From the NCBI RefSeq assembly GCF_014656135.1, contig NZ_BNBV01000008.1:124001-188000 (forward strand): DNA of 64,000 nt, given 5' to 3'. A model generated the notes under the pieces. It had not been told where the DNA came from and searched no databases. It saw only the letters and a list, made by a program, of their open reading frames with translations. The stretch comes from Streptomyces thermodiastaticus (lineage in GTDB: Bacteria > Actinomycetota > Actinomycetes > Streptomycetales > Streptomycetaceae). A program made the translations under genes and the position numbers. Shown here piece by piece: positions 20,186 to 28,277 of the stretch. Positions within the stretch are counted from its first letter, which is position 1. Every line of letters begins with the position of its first letter.

Positions 20186-21106
20186 ATGGCCCTGCCCGCG
20201 CCGCTGACCGGCATCGTCCCTCCCGTGTGCACCCCGCTGACGCCCGACCGCGAGGTGGACGTGCCCTCGCTGCTGCGGCTGGTGGACCACCTGGTGGAGG
20301 GCGGGGTCCACGGGGTGTTCGTGCTCGGCACCGCCTCGGAGGCGGCGTTCCTGACGGACCGGCAGCGCCGGCAGGTGGTGGAGGCGGTGGCCGCCCACCT
20401 GGACGGGCGGCTGCCGGTGCTGGCCGGGGCGATCGACATGAGCACCGCCCGCGCGCTCGACCAGGTGGCGTCCGTCACCGCGGCGGGCGCCGACGGCGTC
20501 GTCGTCACCGCGCCGTTCTACGTCCTCCCCCGTCCGGCGGAGATCGCCCGCCACTTCCGCCGCGTCGCGGAGCGCAGCCCGGTGCCCGTGCTGGCCTACG
20601 ACATCCCGCCCTGTGTGCACACCGGGCTGCCGGTGGATCTGGTGCTGCAGCTGGCCGAGGAGGGCGTGCTGGCCGGCCTGAAGGACTCCAGCGGTGACCT
20701 GGCCGGGTTCCGGGAGATCCTGGCCGGGGTGCGGGCCGGGGCGGGCCCGGCCGGGTTCAGCGTGCTGACCGGGTCCGAGCGGCTGGTCGACGCGGCCCTC
20801 GCGCTGGGCGCGGACGGTGCCGTTCCAGGACTGGCCAACGTGGACCCGCACGGCTATGTGCGTCTGTACCGGCGGGCCCGGGCGGGCGACTGGGACGGCG
20901 CCCGGGCCGAGCAGGAGCGGCTGTGCGAGCTGTCCGGCATGACCGGCTCCGCCGGCACGGGGCCGTCCGCGTGGGGTGCGTACAAGGCGGCGCTGCACCT
21001 GCGGGGCGTCATCGACTGCCCCGCCACGGCGGAACCGCAGCTGCCGCCGGCGCCGGAGGAGGTGGAGCGGGTGCGGGCGCTCCTGTCCGCGGCCGGGCTG
21101 GTGTGA
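20186..21106 (+). CDS. Dihydrodipicolinate synthase/N-acetylneuraminate lyase family protein
   Basis: Schiff-base class I aldolase of 306 residues (DapA/NanA superfamily). The Schiff-base Lys is in GLKDSSGD, with the conserved Tyr in LAYDIPP. The loop that is GTTGE in true DapA reads GTASEA here, so the substrate is probably not aspartate semialdehyde; KDG- or 4-hydroxy-2-oxo-acid-type aldolases are alternatives. AGGAGG precedes the ATG. Divergent from the 71-residue gene and convergent with the membrane protein gene, 16 bp away. Confidence 0.85.
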   Translation: MALPAPLTGIVPPVCTPLTPDREVDVPSLLRLVDHLVEGGVHGVFVLGTASEAAFLTDRQRRQVVEAVAAHLDGRLPVLAGAIDMSTARALDQVASVTAAGADGVVVTAPFYVLPRPAEIARHFRRVAERSPVPVLAYDIPPCVHTGLPVDLVLQLAEEGVLAGLKDSSGDLAGFREILAGVRAGAGPAGFSVLTGSERLVDAALALGADGAVPGLANVDPHGYVRLYRRARAGDWDGARAEQERLCELSGMTGSAGTGPSAWGAYKAALHLRGVIDCPATAEPQLPPAPEEVERVRALLSAAGLV

Positions 21107-21122
21107 GGGCCGCGGCGGGCGG

Positions 21123-22289
21123 TCAGTCGCCGCTGTCCACCATCCAGGTGCCGTCCTCCTCGTCGTCCACGCGGGCCTCCAGCTCGGCGAGGGTCATGCC
21201 GGCCTCCCACAGTTCCTGGAACCGCTTGATCCGGTCCTGGACATGGTGCGGCCGGGCGATGAGCCGGGTGCGCACATTGACGTCGCGCAGGTCCTGGTCG
21301 ATCTCGAAGGAGACCGCCTCGTCGTAGACGATGCAGTCGTTGGTGGTGCCCCGCTGCAGGGTCGGCGGCAGCTCGGACAGCACCGACACGCGCACCCCGA
21401 TGCCCATCGACGCCTGCTCCTCGCACAGCGTCAGCAGCCGGTCGCCCAGGTTCTGCGCGCTCTCCACCAGGAACACCCGGCGCACCGGCACTCCGCGGTC
21501 CGCGATCGCCTCCTGCTGGGCCTGCAGATAGCGGCTGGCCGGTTCGCTGTTCCAGAACTCCCGGTCCACGGAGGTGCTGATGGCGCAGATGGACTGCTCG
21601 GCCGCGTGGGTCAGGGAGAGCATCCAGTCGTGGTTCTCGCCGGGGCACTCGGTGCTCAGCGAGGTGAGGTCCGTCAGGTGCCCGACGACCCGCCGCATCT
21701 CCAGGCGGACGAACGTGTCCAGGATGGACGGGCCGGGCGAGACGATCTCGGCGAACCGGTCGGCCAGGTCGGGCACGCTGCCGTCGGTGCTGACCAGTGC
21801 GTGGGGGTCGCGGGACTCGGCCTCCTGCCGCTGCTGGTCGATCCGGGCCTCGATCAGCTGCCTCAGGTCCTGGATGTCCTTCGTGTGCCGGGTGAGGACC
21901 TCGCGCATGGCGGCCGCGGTCTCGACGGGCGCGTGCTCCGCCCGCTGCACCTGCTTCTCCAGTTTCCGGGTCTGCCGCAGCGTCTGCCGGGCGTGCTCCT
22001 CCAGCCGCAGGTCCAGGGCCAGCACGTGCTGGATCACGACGGCGCCGGCCGCGCACAGCAGCGCCGCCAGGAACTGCCGCGGCCAGCTGCCGTGCGGGGC
22101 GAGCAGCGCGGCGACGCCCCAGACGAGGGCGCCGAGGACCACCCCGGCCGCTCCGCGGCGCAGCCACCGGTCCCTGCCGGGGGGCAGGCCGGCGGCGGGC
22201 GTGGGCGACCGCCCGGTCACGTCGGGCGGATCGGTGGCACCGGGCGTGCCGGCGGGGCTGCCGGGCCGGGGTGACGGTGCGGTGCTCAT
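21123..22289 (-). CDS. Membrane protein with coiled coil and C-terminal soluble domain, unknown function
   Basis: Protein of 388 residues. It has a Pro-rich cytoplasmic N-terminus (1-42), two adjacent membrane spans (about 46-64 and 73-92), a charged coiled coil (about 95-150), and a soluble domain of about 220 residues. That domain contains DREFWNSEPASRYLQAQQEAI, RGVPVRRVFLVES and 'YDEAVSFEIDQDL'. The last elements recall effector-type domains with a PLD-like strand order, but I see no HKD catalytic motif. GGGGAG precedes the ATG. It is the last gene of the six-gene run, 56 bp after its neighbour, and could anchor the other products to the membrane. Confidence 0.75.
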   Translation of the reverse strand: MSTAPSPRPGSPAGTPGATDPPDVTGRSPTPAAGLPPGRDRWLRRGAAGVVLGALVWGVAALLAPHGSWPRQFLAALLCAAGAVVIQHVLALDLRLEEHARQTLRQTRKLEKQVQRAEHAPVETAAAMREVLTRHTKDIQDLRQLIEARIDQQRQEAESRDPHALVSTDGSVPDLADRFAEIVSPGPSILDTFVRLEMRRVVGHLTDLTSLSTECPGENHDWMLSLTHAAEQSICAISTSVDREFWNSEPASRYLQAQQEAIADRGVPVRRVFLVESAQNLGDRLLTLCEEQASMGIGVRVSVLSELPPTLQRGTTNDCIVYDEAVSFEIDQDLRDVNVRTRLIARPHHVQDRIKRFQELWEAGMTLAELEARVDDEEDGTWMVDSGD

Positions 22290-22345
22290 CTCGCTTCTCC
22301 CCCCGTTTCCTTCGCGCGTCGGTCGGGACATGACAGTGTGTCCGG

Positions 22346-23353
22346 TCAGCCGGCGGGCTCCACCTCCCGCTGCACCGAGGCGATCGCGTGCAGGGCCAGC
22401 TGGTCGCGGATGCGCTGGACGAGCGTCTGCCACTGGCGGGTGAAGCCGGGGCTGTCCTCCAGCGCCTCCCACAGCGGGGCCAGCTGCCTCGCCACCCGGG
22501 CCCGTGGCATCCACAGGTGCAGCAGGTGGTCGACGGCGGGCCGCAGCGCGGCCACGACGGGCCGGTGCGGTGCCGCCCCCGGCCCGCGGCGGGCGGGCGG
22601 CCCGCCCAGGGCGATGCCGTCCAGCATCCGGACGACGGTGGTGAGCAGCCAGTCGTGCAGGGCGAGGTCGTCGCAGAGCCCGGCGACGTCGGCCGGGGAC
22701 GTTCCCTCGGGGATCCGCAGCCGTACGGTGCGCAGCTCGTCCTCGGCCAGCGTGAACCGTTCGATCGAGGGGCCGTCGTCGCCCTCGGCGGGCAGGGCGA
22801 CCCAGCGCAGCCGGGTGGGCCGGGAGCGCAGCGGCGGATCGTGGTCGAGCAGGGGGTGGCGCAGCAGCCGGGTGAGCAGGCCGTCGGCGATCAGGCCGAC
22901 GTCCAGGTCGCCGGGGCGCCCGCCGTCCAGCACGCCCTGCGCGACGGCCTCGTGGGGCAGTTTCCCCAGCGGCTCCACCATGCCGGGTCTCACCAGGTAG
23001 TGGCCCCAGGGCTGCCGCGCGCCCGGCCCGGCGGCGGGCAGCCGCGCGTACGCGGAGGTCTGCAGGACGCGGCCCTCGGTGAGCGCGGCGCGCGCGGCGA
23101 CCGTGCCGACGGCGCGGACGCGGGCGCCGTCGGCGCTGGGCAGCGGGCAGTCCACGCCGGTGAGCACCTCGGGAGAACGCGCGTAGAGGTTGGGACGTTC
23201 GGAGAGCAGGACGTGTTCGTCGGCGCGCAGGGCGAGCAGCGCGGCGGCGGAGCGGCTGTCGAGGGCCTGGCGGGCGGGCAGCAGGCAGGTGCGGACCTCG
23301 CCGCAGGCGAGCACGGTGTGCGGCGTGGTGTCCGGCTGCCTGGCCTTCGCCAT
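22346..23353 (-). CDS. SCO2521-family protein, function unknown
   Basis: This 335-residue protein has no signal peptide or membrane span. The N-terminal part ('VLACGEVRTCLLPARQALDSRSAAALLALRADE') and the His/Trp-rich C-terminal helices ('DHLLHLWMPRARVARQLAPLWEALEDSPGFTRQWQTLVQRI') show no motif I can name. The order and character of this run match the actinobacterial families named after S. coelicolor SCO2521 to SCO2525; this is the SCO2521 position. Its ATG follows the upstream stop by one base (TGACATG), so translation is coupled. Confidence 0.75.
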   Translation of the reverse strand: MAKARQPDTTPHTVLACGEVRTCLLPARQALDSRSAAALLALRADEHVLLSERPNLYARSPEVLTGVDCPLPSADGARVRAVGTVAARAALTEGRVLQTSAYARLPAAGPGARQPWGHYLVRPGMVEPLGKLPHEAVAQGVLDGGRPGDLDVGLIADGLLTRLLRHPLLDHDPPLRSRPTRLRWVALPAEGDDGPSIERFTLAEDELRTVRLRIPEGTSPADVAGLCDDLALHDWLLTTVVRMLDGIALGGPPARRGPGAAPHRPVVAALRPAVDHLLHLWMPRARVARQLAPLWEALEDSPGFTRQWQTLVQRIRDQLALHAIASVQREVEPAG

Positions 23354-23354
23354 G

Positions 23355-24320
23355 TCAGGACCCCGCATAGAAGACGTAGGAGACACGGTCGGCGACCGAG
23401 TCCGGGACGTCCAGGTGCTCGCGCGCCGAGCGTTCGGCGACCTGGCGCAGGGCCGTGCGGTCCACTTCCGTCTGGTCCAGGACGACGCGCACGGCGTGTT
23501 CGACCGGCAGGAACCGGTTGGGCAGCACCGAGCAGGTCCGGTAGGCGGCGAACGGGTCGGCGCGGGGGTTGAGCCGGATCAGGGGAGGCAGCTCGTCCCA
23601 GTCGTCGGGGAAGCGGTCCGTGTCGTGCGGGCGGGGGGTGAAGACGGGCGCGCCCCGGTGGCGCAGCAGCCCGAGGCGGCCCAGCTGCCACACGGCGGCG
23701 AGGAACGGGCAGGACCAGGTGCGGTTTCCCTGGGCGTCGTCGCTCCACAGCTCCGCGTCCAGAAAGACGGAGTGGCGGCGGGCCGCGGTCTCCCTGGGCG
23801 GCTGCCAGGCGGCGGCGGTCTTCATGGCCTGCGGGGTGCGGGGCGCGGGGCTGCGTTCGCCGTTGGCCAGCCAGCCGGTCTGCGCGGCCGGCGGGCGGTT
23901 GCCGTAGGAGCCGGGCGGCGGCGACTCGACGATGCGACCGGCCACGGCCTCGGCGACCGGCACCGTGCCGCTGACCGCGCAGCCGGACTCGCGGGCCAGG
24001 TAGTCGATGACGAGGCCGGCCCTCTCGGCCTCCTCGAGCAGCTGCGGGACGAGTTCGGCCGGGGTGGAGAAGCGGGTGAAGTAGTCGTCGACGAGGAAGC
24101 AGGTGCTGATGCGGGGGCGCCGGCCGCCGCTGCGGGCCTCAGCCGCGGCGCGCGCGGCCGCCGCCCACGGCCGGACCTGGGCGAAGTGCTCCCGCAGACG
24201 CGCCGGTCCGGCCTCGAAGTCCTCCATGTACAGGTGGCCCACCTCCAGCGAGAGGTGGGACAGCGGCACGGCCTGGGTGCGCGGGTCGGCGGCCGTCTCG
24301 CGGAACACCGCCTCGGTCAT
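23355..24320 (-). CDS. SCO2522-family protein, function unknown
   Basis: Soluble protein of 321 residues. The N-terminus reads 'LSHLSLEVGHLYMEDFEAG'. An acidic strand-end motif, FLVDDYF, at about residues 76-82 is followed by 'PAELVPQLLEEAERAGLVIDYLARESGCA'. The overall pattern suggests an alpha/beta fold with an acidic pocket, possibly an enzyme. A Trp/Cys-rich middle (WSCPFLAAVWQLGRLGLLRH) follows. The ATG overlaps the stop of the P-loop gene (ATGA). I can assign it only to the SCO2522 family. Confidence 0.75.
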   Translation of the reverse strand: MTEAVFRETAADPRTQAVPLSHLSLEVGHLYMEDFEAGPARLREHFAQVRPWAAAARAAAEARSGGRRPRISTCFLVDDYFTRFSTPAELVPQLLEEAERAGLVIDYLARESGCAVSGTVPVAEAVAGRIVESPPPGSYGNRPPAAQTGWLANGERSPAPRTPQAMKTAAAWQPPRETAARRHSVFLDAELWSDDAQGNRTWSCPFLAAVWQLGRLGLLRHRGAPVFTPRPHDTDRFPDDWDELPPLIRLNPRADPFAAYRTCSVLPNRFLPVEHAVRVVLDQTEVDRTALRQVAERSAREHLDVPDSVADRVSYVFYAGS

Positions 24321-25234
24321 GGCCGCCCCCAGTAGGAGTCGTCGGTCAGCCGCAGGGCGATCTGCTCCAGTGCCTCCAGCGTCTCCTTGTTCGCGATCTG
24401 TGTGGCGAGCACGTCCTCCTCGGTGATCAGCTGTTCGCGCCACTGCAGGATGGGCTCCAGCGGGACGACGCCGAGGACGACGCTGTCGCCGACGCCCTGT
24501 TCGGCGGCGAGCCGGCGCAGCGCCTCGTCGCAGGCCTGCATCCAGGCGGCCTGGGCGGGCGTGCCGTTGGACCACAGCGGGGACTCCGGGTCCGGCACGG
24601 CGGCCCGCACGAAGCGGATCGCGGCCCTGAGGGCGTGCTCGTCGTGTCCGCGCTCGACGCCGCCGGCGATGATGCCGTGCTTCTTGTGGACCAGCCCGGC
24701 GGCCGCTATGACGTGCTGGCGGGTCCAGCGGTGGAAGACCAGCCAGCGGAACGGGACGGAGCGCATCCGCGGGTGGGCGGTGGCGGCCAGCACCATGTCC
24801 ACCGCGTAGCTGCGGCCGGCGCTGAGGTCCACCAGGATCACGTCGAACTCGCTGTTCAGCCTGAGCAGCAGGTCGATGCAGCGTTCCAGGGCGCCCTCGC
24901 CGGTGGCGAACTCGCCGCCGCCGGCGTCGCCGGGCAGCAGGACCAGGCGGCCGGACTGGTTGGGCCGGGTGCGCAGCAGCGGGTGCTCGGTCTGCCGCCA
25001 CACGTCGATACGGACGGGTTCGGCGACCTCGCCCTCCAGGTAGCTGTGCAGGCCGCGGTCCTCGATGCCGCGCATCGCGCCGGGCACGTCGAACACGGCG
25101 GCGGCCGTCGGCGAGCCGAAGTCGAAGTCCACGTACGCCACGTGGTCGCCGGCCAGGGCCCGCTGGTAGGCCAGGTTGGCGCTGGTCACCGAGCGGCCCG
25201 TGCCTCCCTTGTCGGAGGCGGCGAAGACGAGCAC
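24317..25234 (-). CDS. SCO2523-family variant P-loop ATPase (ParA/MinD-like)
   Basis: SIMIBI-type P-loop protein of 305 residues. It opens with 'LVFAASDKGGTGRSVTSANLAY': the signature Lys (Lys9) of the deviant Walker A is present, but the position before Ser that is Lys in ParA/MinD is Arg14 (KGGTGRS). Strand 2 ends in YVDFDFGSP, like the ParA D-motif, and 'FDVILVDLSAGRSYAVDMVLAA' occupies the Walker B position. Spatial organisation or switch ATPases are the closest relatives. GTG start, three bases after the SCO2524-type stop. Catalytic competence is uncertain. Confidence 0.8.
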   Translation of the reverse strand: MLVFAASDKGGTGRSVTSANLAYQRALAGDHVAYVDFDFGSPTAAAVFDVPGAMRGIEDRGLHSYLEGEVAEPVRIDVWRQTEHPLLRTRPNQSGRLVLLPGDAGGGEFATGEGALERCIDLLLRLNSEFDVILVDLSAGRSYAVDMVLAATAHPRMRSVPFRWLVFHRWTRQHVIAAAGLVHKKHGIIAGGVERGHDEHALRAAIRFVRAAVPDPESPLWSNGTPAQAAWMQACDEALRRLAAEQGVGDSVVLGVVPLEPILQWREQLITEEDVLATQIANKETLEALEQIALRLTDDSYWGRP

Positions 25235-25237
25235 GGC

Positions 25238-27079
25238 TCACACCTCCTGTGCGGCGGCGCTTCTGGCCTGGGTCAGGGTGTCGAGTTCTTGCAGCACCGG
25301 CAGGGCCAGGGCGAAGGCGGTGGCGGGCCGCTCGTCGAGGAGGCTGCGGGCGTGGTCCAGGCGGCTCTCGATGCTGCGCATGGCGCGGCTGCGGCTGCCG
25401 TCGGTGCCGACGGCGGCCTGGAGCTGCTCCTTGCCGAACAGGTGGGTGGCCTCGTTGAGCATCTCCCGGGCCAGCTGGGCCAGGTCCTGGCTGCGGATCG
25501 GCTGCTGCTCGTACAGGGTGCGGGCGGCCACCAGGCATTCGATGACGCGTTCGGTGATGCTCCAGGACAGCCGTGGGCCGTTGCGCACGTCGGGATAGAC
25601 GATGCTCATGTCGTCCCACAGGCCGGTGCCCTCGCCGTCCTCGATCCGCCGCTTCCACAGGTGTTCGAAGATCTGCTCGGCCAGCCGCAGCAGCCTGTCC
25701 TGGGCTTCGATGTTCCTCGACAGCGCGGCCAGCTGGACGGTCCGTTTGAGCAGCTGCGCGGAGTAGTCCGTCATCCGCCACTGCAGCGGGCCGCCGGAGC
25801 GCTCGGAGCCGGCCAGCGGCATCAGCACGCCGGGAAGGTGCAGGCCGACGGCCGGGTCCCGGAACGTCATACGGCTGGTGATCCGGCCGCGGTCGGCGAG
25901 GCGTTCCATGATGGCGACGGTGCGGGTGAGGTCGTCGTCGGTCGCCCTGCGGCGGAGCAGGTCGTGCACGAGGATGGCGGCGACGGTCAGCGAGAAGTAC
26001 TCGGACTCCAGCCTGAGGCCGGTGGTCTGCCAGGGCAGGTCCTCCAGGGGCCACCGTTCGGCGCCGAACCGGGCGACGGTGGACCAGTACTGCTGGCTGA
26101 GCTCCCAGCGCAGCCGCAGCGCCTCGGCGAGTCGTTGCTGGTCGGCGTCGAGCAGGCCCAGGGTGAGGGTGCGCTCGGAGAACAGGTCCTGGATGCCGTC
26201 CAGGGCGACAACGGTGAAGTACACGTAGGGCACCCGGTCGGCGATGCCGTCGGGCTGCCCGGGGACCTGGGTGTCGAGGTCGGTGACCTTCGGCGCGTCG
26301 CGCACGATGCTCCAGGCCCAGCCGCACTCGAAGAGCTGCCTCTCGTCGCGGATGGACTCGTCCACCTCGATGCCGCGGGTGAGGCTCTCGATGATGGTGG
26401 CGCGCAGCTGGCGGAAGCCGCGGGAGAACTGCTGAAGCACGGCCCGGTCGGACTGTCTGCGCTGTCCGAGGAGGTCGATCAGGCGCCGGCCCTGTTCGGA
26501 CTCGGCGTCGAAGACGTTGACGGTGAAGGAGCGCAGCAGGCTGATCATCGCCGCGGTCAGCCGGGTACTGGTGGCCTCGCGCAGCTCGGTGATCGCCCGG
26601 TGCACCTCGGGGCGGCGGGTGGTGGTCTCGTAGACCTTGAGGAAGCCGAGGGTGGCCAGGCACAGCGTGACGGACATCGAGTAGGAGTCCACGACGCCCA
26701 GCTGGGCCTGCTCATGGGTCAGCGGCACGGACGGGTCGGCGGTCTTGAAGTAGTGGCCGCCGGCGAAGGTGGGGCTGTCGTCCGGGCCGGTGTGGGTGCG
26801 CATGAACTGGGTGAGCGCGGAGATCAGGTTCGGGGGGATCTCCAGGCGGGTGCCGACGCCCTCCAGGGCGCGCAGCATGTCCCGTTCGGTGGTGTCGGGC
26901 TGGTCGAGCCTGAATGCGGGGACCTCGGTCGCGGGGTAGAGCAGGCACAGCAGGCGCTCGGCGTCGGCGACGCTGCTCAGCCCGTCGCCGTCCCTCCAGA
27001 GGAACTTGCCGTCGTCGAACGAGTGGCGGGCCACGGCCCGCCAGATATCCAGCAGATGCTGACGCGGCTTGATCTGCAT
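25238..27079 (-). CDS. SCO2524-family protein, large helical protein of unknown function
   Basis: Protein of 613 residues, the largest in the run, rich in predicted alpha helix throughout and without signal or membrane segments. It begins MQIKPRQHLLDIWRAVARHSFDDGKFLWRDG and contains 'FECGWAWSIVRDAPKVTDLD', 'RVPYVYFTVVALDGIQDLFSE' and 'IEDGEGTGLWDDMSIVYPDV'. I see no known catalytic motif; a scaffold or repeat-like helical platform fits. Start at ATG 27079 with AGGGG upstream. Follows the methyltransferase gene by 93 bp and precedes the P-loop gene by three. Confidence 0.75.
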   Translation of the reverse strand: MQIKPRQHLLDIWRAVARHSFDDGKFLWRDGDGLSSVADAERLLCLLYPATEVPAFRLDQPDTTERDMLRALEGVGTRLEIPPNLISALTQFMRTHTGPDDSPTFAGGHYFKTADPSVPLTHEQAQLGVVDSYSMSVTLCLATLGFLKVYETTTRRPEVHRAITELREATSTRLTAAMISLLRSFTVNVFDAESEQGRRLIDLLGQRRQSDRAVLQQFSRGFRQLRATIIESLTRGIEVDESIRDERQLFECGWAWSIVRDAPKVTDLDTQVPGQPDGIADRVPYVYFTVVALDGIQDLFSERTLTLGLLDADQQRLAEALRLRWELSQQYWSTVARFGAERWPLEDLPWQTTGLRLESEYFSLTVAAILVHDLLRRRATDDDLTRTVAIMERLADRGRITSRMTFRDPAVGLHLPGVLMPLAGSERSGGPLQWRMTDYSAQLLKRTVQLAALSRNIEAQDRLLRLAEQIFEHLWKRRIEDGEGTGLWDDMSIVYPDVRNGPRLSWSITERVIECLVAARTLYEQQPIRSQDLAQLAREMLNEATHLFGKEQLQAAVGTDGSRSRAMRSIESRLDHARSLLDERPATAFALALPVLQELDTLTQARSAAAQEV

Positions 27080-27172
27080 CCCCGAACCCCTCGCACAGAT
27101 CTCGTTGCGCTGTGTCCAGTCATCGTCCCCGCTCCCGGGCCGCGGCAATCGCTCGTGCCGGAGGAACAGCTC

Positions 27173-27925
27173 CTAGGCGGAACCGCCCGCCGTGTTCCGT
27201 CGTCCCAGGGCCAGCAGGATTCCCTCGTGTCCCGGGCGCACCGTGTGCTGCAGATCGTGGATCTCCAGTTCCGCGGCGTACGGCTCCAGGCTCCGCCGGG
27301 CCCGCTGTGCGTCCACCGGGTAGGCCGGATAGCGGTGTTCGCCCACCTGGTATCCCTGCGACTGTTTCATGAAGGCGACGGCGAAGGGCGCCGATGCGTC
27401 CAGGGCGTTCATGAAGCAGCGCACGCCCCGCTGGAACTCCTCGGCGTCCTCGGACATCGAGTCGGCGACGAAGAACATCGTCCCGACGTCCCAGCGCCGT
27501 TGTCCGTTCAGGTCGAAGAGGTTGCCCCGCTCCACCCGGACGATCTGGCCGACCTCGGTGTGCGGGTCGATGCCGCGGTAGGCGGGGGCCTGGCGCAGCT
27601 CGTCCCAGAACGCGTCCCAGGTCGCGTCGAGCCCTCCGGGAGCGGTCTGGCGCTCCAGGTAGGCGACGTTCGGCGGCGCGTACTCCAGCAGCAGGATCTT
27701 CTCGCACCAGGGCAGCATGGACAGCGCGGGGTACAGGTTGGCACCGGCGCCGACGTCGACTCCTCTGGCCGAGCGCGAGACCGCGGCGGCGAAGCAGCGG
27801 CTGAAGTGGTCGCGCAGCAGCCGCACGATCTTCAGGTCCACTTCCAGTGGGGTGCGGTAGTTGTTGTCGACGTACACCTCGGGGTCGAACTCCGACCACG
27901 GTGCGTCAGCGTTGCGGTCCATCAT
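27173..27925 (-). CDS. SCO2525-family SAM-dependent methyltransferase (NNMT/PNMT-like)
   Basis: Class I methyltransferase of 250 residues. Motif I is GVDVGAGANLYPAL (about 55-68), followed by the acidic end of strand 2 in LLLEYAPPNVAYLERQ. The 'G.G...YP...' form plus 'EY.P.N' resembles the nicotinamide/phenylethanolamine N-methyltransferase group. An N-terminal 'DPEVYVDNNYRTPLEVDLKIVRLL' supports this. It is first in the six-gene run. Two adjacent ATG codons (27925, 27922) follow AGGG; the second has better spacing. The substrate, small molecule or partner protein, is unknown. Confidence 0.82.
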   Translation of the reverse strand: MMDRNADAPWSEFDPEVYVDNNYRTPLEVDLKIVRLLRDHFSRCFAAAVSRSARGVDVGAGANLYPALSMLPWCEKILLLEYAPPNVAYLERQTAPGGLDATWDAFWDELRQAPAYRGIDPHTEVGQIVRVERGNLFDLNGQRRWDVGTMFFVADSMSEDAEEFQRGVRCFMNALDASAPFAVAFMKQSQGYQVGEHRYPAYPVDAQRARRSLEPYAAELEIHDLQHTVRPGHEGILLALGRRNTAGGSA

Positions 27926-28277
27926 CACCCTGCCGCGTCCGTTCGTCTCGGGAGTTGCGCGGGCAGGCCTGCGGGAACCCCCGTGGGGTGTCGGCGGCCC
28001 GGGACGGAACACCGCCTCACCCTGCACGGTAGGCCGCGAGGGCACGAACAGACAGCCGGGAATGCGTCGTTCCCGGCGCACCGGAAGCGCCGCGGAGCGC
28101 CTCGGCGCACGGCGGCGGGGCGCACGCCACCCTTGCGAGCAGGCAGTTGGGCGCTCACGCTGGTCGGCAGGTGCCGCCGACGCCGCCACGGTTCTCTCCT
28201 CCCTTCGGGTGTATCGGGCAGGCGCCCTTCGAGTTGACGTCCGCATGTTCCGCACGTCCTCACTGGGGGTGGGTGGC
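27926..28277. other. Divergent promoter region of the SCO2521-2525-type operon and GNAT gene
   Basis: This 352-bp gap separates divergent genes and no gene is supported in it. An inverted repeat CCGGGAA (28056-28062) and TTCCCGG (28070-28076) with a 7-bp spacer is a candidate operator. TTGACG at 28234-28239 could be a -35 for the GNAT gene, although no clear -10 follows. Confidence 0.4.

Noticed and set aside
24635..28237. A 1200-codon plus-strand open frame across the unknown operon
   Set aside because: It is antisense to six well-supported coding frames with ordered starts and overlaps, and its composition (Gly, Val, Gln, Arg) is that of a shadow frame.
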